From: Sva-07 sp035527095
GTDB lineage: Bacteria > Actinomycetota > Acidimicrobiia > Acidimicrobiales > Ilumatobacteraceae
Assembly (NCBI GenBank): GCA_035527095.1
Contig: DATLBC010000066.1
Location: 1 to 45,221 of the forward strand
Length of the DNA stretch: 45,221 nt
Reading direction: 5' to 3'
The position numbers were made by a program, and so were the translations under genes. Positions within the stretch are counted from its first letter, which is position 1. Every line of letters begins with the position of its first letter. Below the pieces are notes generated by a model. It was not told where the DNA came from and did no database searches. It saw only the letters and a program-made list of their open reading frames with translations. Shown one piece after another: positions 17,037 through 26,533 of the stretch.

Positions 17037-18476
17037 TCAGGCCAGGTGCATCTCGGGAGCGAGCAGGACGAGGAGCAGCGCGTTGTTGCGTTCCCAGACG
17101 GAGGCGCCGTTGGCGTAGCGGACGATTTCGGCGACCGTCGATGCGGGTAGTTGGAGACGTGTCAGCTCGAGCAGGCGATCGATGAACGCCGCATTCGTGA
17201 GGACGGGGAGCTGTGCCGGAAACGGTGTCCGGGCGGTGATCTCCGAGCGCATGATCGAGCCGCCGGCGAGCGTGATCGGGCCGTCGTCGCCGGTCCAGTA
17301 GTCCCGGTTCGACGCCCAGAAGAAGCTCTGCGCCGTCCGGGCGCGACCCTCCATGGCGCTCGCGTTCACCCAGTATCCGTTCGGGCGCCAACCACTGACG
17401 TTGGGCGGGAACAGCAGACGTTGGCCCATCGCCTCCATCAGCCAGGTCACATTCGCCTCGCGAGACCGCTTGCCCGTCGCGACGAGCAGCGCGACCACGT
17501 ACTCGACCGGAGTGCGAACGAGACCTTGTTTCACCGAGTCGGTGTAGAAGTCCGAGTGCGTCAGCATCGCGGTCACCCATGGCCGGACGGCGAAGTCGTT
17601 CTCGTCGAGCGCGGTACGCATCGCCAGCATCGCCCCCGCCGGAGGCGGCGTGTCCGTGGCGAACGACGCCCAGAGCTTGACGGAGAGGAACTCTGCTGCG
17701 ACGGCGCGTGTCGCACGGTTCCGGTTCGCAGTGTTCGTCGCCCCCTGAGGCACGGTCCCGTCGCCGAGGATCACCGAGATCGTCTCGGGCCCGTGGCCGG
17801 GCCAGGCACTCGTGGCCGAGTCGGTGTTGATCCGGCGTCCGAGGAAGTCCTTCGGCGAGGCATCGTGCCAGTCGGCGCGCCAGCGATACGGGCTGACGTC
17901 GTCGTTCCACTGATCGGTGTGCCCCGTCCACGCTGCCGTCGACGCCTCGACATCGGCTTCGGTGTAGTTGCCGACGCCGAGCAGGAACAGCTCCATCAGT
18001 TCACGGGCGAAGTTCTGATTCGGCGAGGTCTTCCTGTTCTGATTGTTGTCGAGGTAGCGAATCATCGCCACCTGCGTCGACATCGTCGTGACGAGCGCCC
18101 GGATGTTGCCGAGCCCCTCCTTGCGCCAGAGGTCGATCTGTTCGCGCATCAGCATCGACGAGCCGACCTTGCCGAACTCGCTGCAGAAGTGGCCGTGCCA
18201 GAAGAAGGCGAGGCGCTCCTGGAAGGGACGGATCGAATCGTGCGCCATCTGATCGAGCCAGAAGTGGGTGAGGTCCTGGCCCCGTTCCCAGTCGCGGGAA
18301 ACCGGCGCCGTGAACGTGACCGATGGCGGCGTGACCGCGACGTCGAGCACGTTTGCGACCGCGTCGTCGATCGAGCCGAGTGCGAGGAGTTCCGCGACAC
18401 GATGCGGGCGATCGACGAATTCGGTTCGACGCAACAGGTGTCGAACGTTCGCCTCGGTCAGTGGTGGTGCCGCCAT
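17037..18476 (-). CDS. DUF1800 family protein
   Basis: This 479-residue DUF1800 protein is the habitual partner of DUF1501 proteins, and the two genes are only 2 bp apart here. Recognisable family segments are LRRTEFVDRPHRVAELLALG near the N-terminus, FQERLAFFWHGHFCSEFGKV, NQNFARELMELFLLGVGNYTEADV near 160-183, FLGRRINTD, and the late LLFPPNVSGWRPNGYWVNAS region. There is no signal peptide, so if it acts outside the cell it may travel with the Tat-exported DUF1501 protein; this is inference. The start at 18476 matches the typical N-terminus; a longer in-frame start at 18755 would run through the rpmE terminator. Confidence 0.88.
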   Translation of the reverse strand: MAAPPLTEANVRHLLRRTEFVDRPHRVAELLALGSIDDAVANVLDVAVTPPSVTFTAPVSRDWERGQDLTHFWLDQMAHDSIRPFQERLAFFWHGHFCSEFGKVGSSMLMREQIDLWRKEGLGNIRALVTTMSTQVAMIRYLDNNQNRKTSPNQNFARELMELFLLGVGNYTEADVEASTAAWTGHTDQWNDDVSPYRWRADWHDASPKDFLGRRINTDSATSAWPGHGPETISVILGDGTVPQGATNTANRNRATRAVAAEFLSVKLWASFATDTPPPAGAMLAMRTALDENDFAVRPWVTAMLTHSDFYTDSVKQGLVRTPVEYVVALLVATGKRSREANVTWLMEAMGQRLLFPPNVSGWRPNGYWVNASAMEGRARTAQSFFWASNRDYWTGDDGPITLAGGSIMRSEITARTPFPAQLPVLTNAAFIDRLLELTRLQLPASTVAEIVRYANGASVWERNNALLLVLLAPEMHLA

Positions 18477-18547
18477 GTGAGAACTTCCCCTTGCTCTATC
18501 GGCACACGACTCCACGAGGTTGAGCCCTTCTTCGAGCAATTTCTCAC

Positions 18548-18587
18548 GAGCCACGAAAACGACGAACGCCACCCCGGAGGGTGGCGT
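18548..18587 (-). terminator. Rho-independent terminator after rpmE
   Basis: A 9-bp perfect stem (ACGCCACCC, 18566-18574, with 18579-18587) closes a CGGA loop. Read on the minus strand it is followed by a T-rich stretch (TTCGTCGTTTTCG) down to about 18548. It begins about 42 bases past the rpmE stop and separates rpmE from the DUF1800-DUF1501 unit. Confidence 0.75.
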
Positions 18588-18628
18588 CGGTCGCTCTTGG
18601 TGGGGTACGGGCTCGGCGCCCGCGCTGT

Positions 18629-18862
18629 TCAGTCGTCGGCGGGGGTTGCCGGCGCGTTCTTTCGCTGGCCATAGCGCTTGTTGAAGCGCTCGACGCGTCC
18701 GCCGGAGTCGACGAGCTTCTGCTTGCCCGTGAAGAACGGGTGGCACTCGTTGCACAGTTCGACCGTGAGGTCGCCGTCGACGGTCGACTTGGTCACGAAG
18801 GTGTTACCGCACGAGCAGCGCACCGTAGTGTCGGAGTAGTTGGGGTGGATGTCGGTCTTCAT
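18629..18862 (-). CDS. rpmE: Large ribosomal subunit protein bL31 (zinc form)
   Basis: This 77-residue L31 keeps the four zinc cysteines (Cys16, Cys18, Cys37, Cys40) in RCSCGNTF and ELCNECHPF, so it is the zinc-binding paralogue rather than the Zur-induced form. HPFFTGKQKLVDSGGRVERF(N) is the family signature. A good ribosome site (AGGAG) lies 8 bases before the ATG at 18862. It follows rho, as in Bacillus and Mycobacterium, and is followed by an intrinsic terminator. Confidence 0.96.
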   Translation of the reverse strand: MKTDIHPNYSDTTVRCSCGNTFVTKSTVDGDLTVELCNECHPFFTGKQKLVDSGGRVERFNKRYGQRKNAPATPADD

Positions 18863-18964
18863 GATGGATCTCCTGTGAGTGGCTGAGCGGGCTGGCCCTG
18901 TGCCCCCGGTCGTCACCCAGATCGGCAGTCAACCCTATCGGTTGCGCCGGTGCCAGGCACCGCG

Positions 18965-18998
18965 TCACCGCCAGCCCGCCGAGCCCGGGCAGCGGTGA
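18965..18998 (-). terminator. Stem-loop just downstream of rho
   Basis: Seven bases (TCACCGC, 18965-18971) pair with 18992-18998, with an inner GCCCG/CGGGC pair (18974-18978 with 18986-18990). It begins 7 bases after the rho stop on the minus strand and lacks a T-tract. It could attenuate read-through into rpmE or stabilise the rho transcript 3' end. Confidence 0.4.
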
Positions 18999-19004
18999 GC
19001 TCGG

Positions 19005-20909
<1,905 letters not shown>

Positions 20910-21131
20910 GAGGATTCCTCTCTTCTCGCCGAGCAGCAGGCTGGGCGAGGGATCGAGCACCAGAGGGAGGGGTTGCGTCGGCGCTCAACGCGACCGAGAC
21001 GTGGATCCCCTGGCAGAAATTCGCACACGACCGAGATCTCGGGGTGCGGCCCGGAGAACCGGGCGAGGATCAGCGTAGCAGCACGGCCGTCGCACACCAC
21101 GCATCCCGACGAACCTCACCAGCGCGGGCGG
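20910..21131 (-). promoter_or_regulatory. Upstream region of rho, possible promoter and leader
   Basis: This 222-bp space between thrC and rho contains a perfect 12-bp palindrome (CCGAGATCTCGG, 21031-21042). A minus-strand extended -10 candidate (TGCTACGCT, with TACGCT at 21072-21077) lies above it and would give a leader of about 155 bases. Rho often regulates its own synthesis through a long leader. The -35 box is not convincing, so this is only a suggestion. Confidence 0.25.
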
Positions 21132-22511
21132 TCAGTGACGGGTGAGGTGCTCGACGAGCGCTTCCACGGCGACGAGGTCGTTGGCGATCGTCTGGGTGCG
21201 CTCGGGTCGTTCGAACAAGTCGGCGAGGTGGCCCGGCAGCGACGGTCGTTGGCCGGTGGCCCGTTCAACGGCATCGGGGAACTTCGCCGGATGGGCAGTG
21301 CCGAGCGTGACCACCGGGTGGTGGTCGGAATCGAGACCGGTGAGCATCGCCGCCGCCGCCGTGCCCGTGGCCGTGTGCGGGTCGAGCACCACCCCGGTCA
21401 GCCGATGGATGCGGGCGATCTCGGCGAGCGTGGCGTCGTCGTCGAATGCCGCCGCCCGGAAGTGGCCGGTGATGAACTGCTCACGCTGATCGGCCTCGAT
21501 GTCGAGTCGACCAGTGGCACGGAACCGGCCGAGCTGTTCGGCGGTCATTCCACCGTCACGACCATTCATCTCGAACAGCAAGCGCTCGAAATTCGACGAC
21601 ACCTGGATGTCCATCGACGGGCTCAGCGTCGGTACGACATCGCGGGCGCTCATGTCACCGTCGTTGATGAATCGGGTGAGGATGTCGTTGGTGTTCGACG
21701 ACACGACGAAGCCCTCGATCGTGGCCCCCATCTCGCGGGCGATCCATCCCGACAACACGTTGCCGAAGTTGCCCGTCGGCACGCTGAAAGTGACCGGATC
21801 GGCGAATGTCTCGGCCGCTGTGACGTAGTAGACGGTCTGCGCCATCACCCGCGCCCAGTTGATCGAGTTGACCGCCGACAGCTGGTTGCGTTCGCGGAAT
21901 GGCGCGTCGTTGAACATCGCCTTGACGAGGTCCTGGCAGTCGTCGAAGGTCCCCTCGACAGCCACGGTGTGAACGTTCGGCTCGTCGACGGTGGTCATCT
22001 GGCGACGCTGGACGTCGCTGGTGCGACCGAGCGGATAGAGGATGACGATGTCGATGTGTTCGCACCCGACGACACCGTCGATCGCCGCTGAGCCGGTGTC
22101 GCCGCTGGTGGCACCCACGATCGTGACACGCTCGCCGCGCTCGCCGAGCACATGGTCGAACATCCGACCGACGAGCTGCAGCGCAACGTCTTTGAAGGCG
22201 AGCGTCGGGCCGTGGAACAGCTCCTGGACCCATTGGCGATGGTCGAGTTGCACGAGCGGCACGACAGCCGGGTGCCGGAACGTGTCGTAGGCCTCGGTAC
22301 ACAACCGCGTGAGGGTGACTTCGTCGATGTCGGGTTCGACGAACGGCAGCATCACCTCAACCGCACGTTCGGCGTACGTGTGCGCGGTCGACGACCCGAG
22401 TGTTGGCCACCGTTCCGGAACGTAGAGCCCCCCGTCGGTGGCCAGCCCGGCGAGCAGGACGTCGGCAAAACCGAGTTCGGGCGCGGCCCCGCGAGTGGAG
22501 ACGTAACGCAC
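21132..22511 (-). CDS. thrC: Threonine synthase (long form)
   Basis: This 459-residue PLP enzyme converts O-phosphohomoserine to threonine. The N-terminal RYVSTRG signature, the PLP lysine Lys107 in ELFHGPTLAFKDVALQ and the SGDTGSAA phosphate-binding loop identify the long E. coli/Corynebacterium-type enzyme rather than the ~360-residue type of Mycobacterium. It begins with GTG, 3 bp after the hom stop, so hom-thrC form an operon. The homoserine kinase gene thrB, which would supply its substrate and usually follows thrC, is not in this window; rho follows instead. Confidence 0.95.
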   Translation of the reverse strand: MRYVSTRGAAPELGFADVLLAGLATDGGLYVPERWPTLGSSTAHTYAERAVEVMLPFVEPDIDEVTLTRLCTEAYDTFRHPAVVPLVQLDHRQWVQELFHGPTLAFKDVALQLVGRMFDHVLGERGERVTIVGATSGDTGSAAIDGVVGCEHIDIVILYPLGRTSDVQRRQMTTVDEPNVHTVAVEGTFDDCQDLVKAMFNDAPFRERNQLSAVNSINWARVMAQTVYYVTAAETFADPVTFSVPTGNFGNVLSGWIAREMGATIEGFVVSSNTNDILTRFINDGDMSARDVVPTLSPSMDIQVSSNFERLLFEMNGRDGGMTAEQLGRFRATGRLDIEADQREQFITGHFRAAAFDDDATLAEIARIHRLTGVVLDPHTATGTAAAAMLTGLDSDHHPVVTLGTAHPAKFPDAVERATGQRPSLPGHLADLFERPERTQTIANDLVAVEALVEHLTRH

Positions 22512-22514
22512 GGC

Positions 22515-23825
22515 TCAGTCGCCGATCACGCGCAGGAGGCCACCCACGTTGCGCACCACATCGAGTTCGCGCAGCTCGCGCACCGTGGCCTGCACGTCGG
22601 ACTCGCGAGCGGAGTGCGTGATGAAGACAAGCCGGGCGTCGGGTCCGTTCCCCTCCTGTTCGGCCACGCGGATGCTGACGCCGTGAGCTGCGAACACACC
22701 GGTCACAGCGTGCAGCACGCCGGGCTTGTCGGCGACGTCGAGTCCGAGCAAGTACTCCGCAGAGGTCTCGTCGATCGCACGCACCGTGGCCGGCTCGAGT
22801 GCACCCAGCGACCCGTGGGTTCCGTTGCGCAGGTTGATGGCCGCGTCGACGACGTCGCCGAACACCGCGCTGGCGGTGGGTGCGCCGCCGGCGCCACGGC
22901 CGTAGAACATCAGCGAGTCGACGAAGCCGCCCTCGACGAAGACGGCGTTGAAGCTGTCACGAACCGATGCGAGCGGATGGTTGATCGGCACCATCGCCGG
23001 GTGCACGCGAACGCTGATGTCGCCGGAGTCGCCGTCTCGTTCCACGATCCCGAGGAGCTTGACGACGTAGCCGAGCCGATGGGCGATCGCGATCTCCGCG
23101 CCGGTGATCCGGCTGATGCCCTCGTGGTAGACGTCGCCGGCGACCACCTTGGCTCCGAACGCGACCGTGGCGATGATCGCCGCTTTCGCTCCGGCGTCGA
23201 AGCCCTCGACGTCGGCGGTCGGGTCGCGCTCGGCGAATCCGAGACGCTGGGCTTCGGCCAGCGCCGTTGCGTAGTCGGCCTCTCCCCCGCCTGCGACCGC
23301 ATCGGTCATCTTGGTCAGGATGAAATTGGTGGTGCCGTTGATGATCCCGAGCACCCGGCTGATCGGCTCGCCGTGCAGGCTCTCGCGCAGTGCGCGGATG
23401 ATCGGAATACCGCCCGCCACTGCGGCTTCGAAGAGCAGGTCGCGGCCCGCCGCGTCGGCTGCGGCGTACAGCTCGGCTCCGACGTTCGCGAGCAGCTCCT
23501 TGTTCGCCGTGACGACCGGCTTGCCATTGGCGAGCGATTCGAGGATCAGCTCGCGGGCCGGCTCGATGCCACCGATCGCCTCGACGACCAGGTCGATGTC
23601 CGGGTCGGCGACCACCGCGTGGACGTCACGGGTGAGCACACCGTCGGCGAGCTCGACCTCGCGGGGCGCCGACAGGTTGCGCACGGCGACGCGCGTCACC
23701 TCGAGGCGAAGGCCAGTGCGTCGCTCGACGACATCCGCCTGCGCCTCGACGAGCTGCACGAATGCGGCCCCGACGTTGCCGCACCCGAGTACGCCGATCC
23801 TGACCGTTTTCGCGTTGCTCGTCAC
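22515..23825 (-). CDS. hom: Homoserine dehydrogenase
   Basis: This 436-residue enzyme reduces aspartate semialdehyde to homoserine, the branch point to threonine and methionine. An N-terminal Rossmann motif (IGVLGCGNVGAAF, 10-22) is followed by the catalytic region with ANKELLA, FEAAVAGGIPIIRAL, GIINGTTNFILT and GFAERDPTADVEG(F)DAGAK. A C-terminal ACT domain (about 350-436, LGLDVADKPGVLHAVTGVFA) points to threonine feedback control. The start is GTG at 23825; no clear ribosome site is visible, so it may be leaderless. It is divergent from the TIGR03086 gene and couples to thrC downstream. Confidence 0.95.
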   Translation of the reverse strand: MTSNAKTVRIGVLGCGNVGAAFVQLVEAQADVVERRTGLRLEVTRVAVRNLSAPREVELADGVLTRDVHAVVADPDIDLVVEAIGGIEPARELILESLANGKPVVTANKELLANVGAELYAAADAAGRDLLFEAAVAGGIPIIRALRESLHGEPISRVLGIINGTTNFILTKMTDAVAGGGEADYATALAEAQRLGFAERDPTADVEGFDAGAKAAIIATVAFGAKVVAGDVYHEGISRITGAEIAIAHRLGYVVKLLGIVERDGDSGDISVRVHPAMVPINHPLASVRDSFNAVFVEGGFVDSLMFYGRGAGGAPTASAVFGDVVDAAINLRNGTHGSLGALEPATVRAIDETSAEYLLGLDVADKPGVLHAVTGVFAAHGVSIRVAEQEGNGPDARLVFITHSARESDVQATVRELRELDVVRNVGGLLRVIGD

Positions 23826-23932
23826 GATGGGGAGGCTACGGGATCGGCCGTCGTCGCCCCATGCTGTTTCGGCGAGATGAACGTTTCGTCGACGGCTGCG
23901 CGTGCCCGCGACCGATCGCGTACCGTCACGCG

Positions 23933-24502
23933 ATGACCAGCATCGACAGCCTGCGACACGCCGCCGACGGATTCCGCGGCGCCGTCGCCCTGGTGGCAGA
24001 CGACCAATGGCAACTCCCGACGCCGTGCGACGGATGGACCGTCCGCCAAGTCGTGGGTCACGTTGCAGCAGGCTGCCGGATGGCCGCAACCCTCGCCGAG
24101 GGCGGCACTCGCCAGGACGCCATTGCCGTGTTGGGCATCGACCATCTGGGCGACGATCCGATGTCGGCTGTCGATCTTGCGCTCGAGCGGCAGCAAGATG
24201 CGTTCGGGCGGGCGGGCGTCGCCGAGGACGTGTTCCATCACCCTGCCGGCGACATGCCCGGCGCGCAGGTGATCCGATTCCGGATCAGTGACCTCGTCGT
24301 GCACCAATGGGACCTCTCCCGCGCTACGGGTCGCGACGAGACGCTCGATCCGGAGTTGGTGACCGAGGTGTGGAATGACATCGCCCCGATGATCCCGATG
24401 ATGGCCGCGAGCGGCGTCTTCGGCAGCGGCCCGAGCGGCGAGGTCGCCGACGACGCGCCCTTGCAGGTGCGACTGCTCGACGCAATGGGCCGCCGCCCCT
24501 GA
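23933..24502 (+). CDS. TIGR03086 family protein (mycothiol-dependent isomerase/DinB-like)
   Basis: This 189-residue protein has the N-terminal WQLPTPCDGWTVRQVVGHVAAG region (about 27-48) that marks maleylpyruvate-isomerase-like/TIGR03086 proteins. It also has a mid helix carrying FRISDLVVHQWDLSRATG (about 118-135), where the histidines suggest a DinB-type metal site. Related actinobacterial enzymes use mycothiol as cofactor. The actual substrate is unknown. The start at 23933 fits the family N-terminus, while an upstream in-frame ATG at 23861 would overlap the hom promoter region. It converges on the pemK-like gene across a long palindrome. Confidence 0.75.
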   Translation: MTSIDSLRHAADGFRGAVALVADDQWQLPTPCDGWTVRQVVGHVAAGCRMAATLAEGGTRQDAIAVLGIDHLGDDPMSAVDLALERQQDAFGRAGVAEDVFHHPAGDMPGAQVIRFRISDLVVHQWDLSRATGRDETLDPELVTEVWNDIAPMIPMMAASGVFGSGPSGEVADDAPLQVRLLDAMGRRP

Positions 24503-24526
24503 CCCCGCCCACACGAGCCCGCACCC

Positions 24527-24576
24527 GTTTGCGTCGACGTGTCGGTGGGCCGCCCCACCGAAACGTCGACGCAAAC
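24527..24576. repeat. Intergenic palindrome, copy 1 (also a likely bidirectional terminator)
   Basis: A 23-bp stem (24527-24549 with 24554-24576) has a single mismatch and a 4-base loop (CCGC). The arms begin GTTTGCGTCGACGT and end ACGTCGACGCAAAC. It lies between two convergent genes, 24 bp past the TIGR03086 stop and 8 bp from the pemK-like stop. The outer arms are shared with copies 2 (25094-25143) and 3 (26459-26510), so this is a dispersed palindromic repeat and not only a terminator. Confidence 0.85.
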
Positions 24577-24584
24577 CGTGTTTG

Positions 24585-25073
24585 TCAGGTCGTGATGAGA
24601 TCGTGGTGCTCACCGACGCCGGCGACGACGGCGTCGAAACGCTGCCGGTCGAGCACCGAACCCTCTCGGCGGACGTCCTGCTCGCGCACGACGATCAACT
24701 GGTCGACCTTCGCGTAGCTCGGCCGTCCGCTGCGATCCCATCCACCGGTGCCGACCGAGACGGCGCCGTGGCCCTTGTTCTTCGAGGTGAGTGGCACGCC
24801 AGCGAGGTCGCCACCCGACCGTCCGATGATCACGACCGGTCGATCCTTGCCCTTGGTGGGATCGTCTTCGTAGGGCACCCACGTCCACACGACCTCACCC
24901 GGGTCGGCCTCACCATCGAGATCCGGTGAGTACTCGACCCGCGTTCCGGTGGCAACGCGACGAGTCGTCGGCGCCGAGTCCTTGCGCGTCTTGCCCGCAA
25001 AGCGGTCGCGCTCCTTGAAGAGCGCAAGACCCGCGGCGATCAGCCCGGCGATGAGACGACGATTGTTGGCCAT
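24585..25073 (-). CDS. PemK/MazF-like protein with N-terminal hydrophobic anchor
   Basis: This 162-residue protein starts with a short hydrophobic stretch (LIAGLIAAGLALF, about 7-19) and a basic linker. A PemK/MazF-like domain follows, with GEVVWTWVPYEDDPTKGKDRPVVIIGR (about 58-84), a VPLTSKNKG strand and SYAKVDQLIVV. The order WxxVPYxxxPxKGKxRPVVVI is the toxin-type beta-barrel entry. There is no adjacent antitoxin gene: neighbours are a palindrome on each side. It may therefore be a domesticated, membrane-anchored nuclease-fold protein rather than an active toxin. A GTG at 25082 is an alternative start; 25073 has GGTGG 5 bases upstream. Confidence 0.7.
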   Translation of the reverse strand: MANNRRLIAGLIAAGLALFKERDRFAGKTRKDSAPTTRRVATGTRVEYSPDLDGEADPGEVVWTWVPYEDDPTKGKDRPVVIIGRSGGDLAGVPLTSKNKGHGAVSVGTGGWDRSGRPSYAKVDQLIVVREQDVRREGSVLDRQRFDAVVAGVGEHHDLITT

Positions 25074-25093
25074 TGGCGCCACCGTAATTCCCC

Positions 25094-25143
25094 GTTTGCG
25101 TCACACTTCAGGTGAGACGGGTCACCCGAACCTCGACGCAAAC
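25094..25143. repeat. Intergenic palindrome, copy 2
   Basis: Arms 25094 onward (GTTTGCGTC...) and up to 25143 (...GACGCAAAC) pair over the outer 9 bases, then imperfectly (TTC and GGTGA blocks). It fills the gap between lysA and the pemK-like gene. It is the most degraded of the three related copies. Confidence 0.7.
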
Positions 25144-25152
25144 GTGCTGGGG

Positions 25153-26430
25153 TCAGCCGAGGTCAGTGGCGAGGAGGTCGGCGAAGGTTTCGCGGCGCAC
25201 CACGAGACGGGCCTCACCGTCGGCGACGAACACGACCGGCGGCCGAGTGATCTTGTTGTAGTTCGAACCCATCGAGTGGCCGTAGGCACCGGTCACCGGC
25301 ATCGCGAGGAGGTCGCCGACAGCGAGGTCGGACGGCACCTGCGCAGCAAGAGCGAGCACGTCACCTGACTCGCAGTGCTTGCCGACGAGACGGACAGTGA
25401 GGTCGCGCTCGGCGTCGACGGCGCGCGGCAGGAACGACTCGTAGCCGGAGCCGTAGAGCACCGGGCGCGGGTTGTCGCTCATGCCCCCGTCGACGGCGAC
25501 GTAGGTTCGCACGCCCGGAATCTCCTTGAACGTGCCGACGGTGTAGACCGTCATCGCCGCCGACGCCACGATGGCGCGGCCCGGCTCGACGCTCACGCGT
25601 GACCTCACGCCGAGCGCGTCACAGGCGTCGAGCAACACGCTCCCCCACTGCCCGATCGTCGGGGCCTCTTCACCCTCCAGGTACGCGACACCGAGACCGC
25701 CGCCGAGGATCAGCTCGGGGAGATCGAGCGGCACGGCGAAGTCGGCCATCACCTCGGCGGCTTTGGCAAACGACGACGCCTCGAACACGTTCGAGCCGAT
25801 GTGGCAGTGCAGGCCAACCAGCTCCATGGCCGACGAGCGGCGGGCGTGGTCGACGGCGCGCAACGCGTCGCCGTTCGCGAGATTGAAGCCGAACTTCGAG
25901 TCGTCCTGGCCCGTGGCGATGAACTCGTGAGTGTGGGCGTGAACACCGGGGGTCACGCGCAGCACCACACGCGGTGGCGGACCGATGCCAGCCGCCGCCA
26001 GCACGTCGATCCGGTCGAGTTCATCGAAGGAGTCGACGACGATGTAGCGGACCTCGGCCTCGATGGCCTGGCGGAGTTCGTCGCCCGACTTGTTGTTGCC
26101 GTGGAGCGTGCACGCGCCTGCCGGAACGCCGGCCGACATCGCCACATGGAGCTCTCCGCCGGTCGCGACGTCGAGCAACAGCCCTTCGTCGTAGGCGAGC
26201 TTGGCCATCGCCCGACACAGGAACGCTTTGGTGGCGTAGATGACGCGCTCCGGTCCGAACGCCGCCACCGCTTCCCGGCACCGGGCGCGCAGGTGAGCTT
26301 CGTCGTAGACGAACAAAGGGCTGCCGTACTCCTCCGCCAGCGCCTCGATCGACACACCGCCGACCTCGAGCCATCCGTCGTGACCGACCGTCGCCGTATC
26401 GGGCAGCAACCGTCGCGCAATCGCACTCAT
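25153..26430 (-). CDS. lysA: Diaminopimelate decarboxylase
   Basis: This 425-residue PLP enzyme converts meso-diaminopimelate to L-lysine. It is a fold III decarboxylase with the PLP lysine Lys68 in VIYATKAFLC, HCHIGSNVFE near 220, a GGGLGVAY phosphate-binding loop, and the C-terminal CESGDVLA motif whose cysteine reaches into the partner active site. The ATG at 26430 is preceded by GGAGGG. It follows argS across 103 bp, an order shared with Mycobacterium (argS-lysA-hom). Two of the three palindromes flank it. Confidence 0.97.
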   Translation of the reverse strand: MSAIARRLLPDTATVGHDGWLEVGGVSIEALAEEYGSPLFVYDEAHLRARCREAVAAFGPERVIYATKAFLCRAMAKLAYDEGLLLDVATGGELHVAMSAGVPAGACTLHGNNKSGDELRQAIEAEVRYIVVDSFDELDRIDVLAAAGIGPPPRVVLRVTPGVHAHTHEFIATGQDDSKFGFNLANGDALRAVDHARRSSAMELVGLHCHIGSNVFEASSFAKAAEVMADFAVPLDLPELILGGGLGVAYLEGEEAPTIGQWGSVLLDACDALGVRSRVSVEPGRAIVASAAMTVYTVGTFKEIPGVRTYVAVDGGMSDNPRPVLYGSGYESFLPRAVDAERDLTVRLVGKHCESGDVLALAAQVPSDLAVGDLLAMPVTGAYGHSMGSNYNKITRPPVVFVADGEARLVVRRETFADLLATDLG

Positions 26431-26458
26431 GCCCGCCCTCCAACCAATCCGCCAACCA

Positions 26459-26510
26459 CGTTTGTGTCGAGATGTGGGTGACCCGCCCCACCCAGAACAC
26501 GCCACAAACG
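26459..26510. repeat. Intergenic palindrome, copy 3
   Basis: Twenty-two-base arms (26459-26480 with 26489-26510; outer CGTTTGTG/CACAAACG) pair at 18 positions around an 8-base loop ACCCGCCC. It lies between argS and lysA. The outer end differs from copy 1 by one transition (GTTTGTGTC versus GTTTGCGTC), with a compensating change in the other arm at most positions, so the pairing is kept. Confidence 0.75.
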
Positions 26511-26533
26511 GGCGTTGGATGCGGGCGCCGGGG

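Noticed and set aside
14533..17931. An extended start for the DUF1501 gene far upstream.
   Set aside because: The extension overlaps the DUF1800 coding region in another frame; the ATG at 17034, 2 bp after the DUF1800 stop and followed by the Tat motif, is the sensible start.
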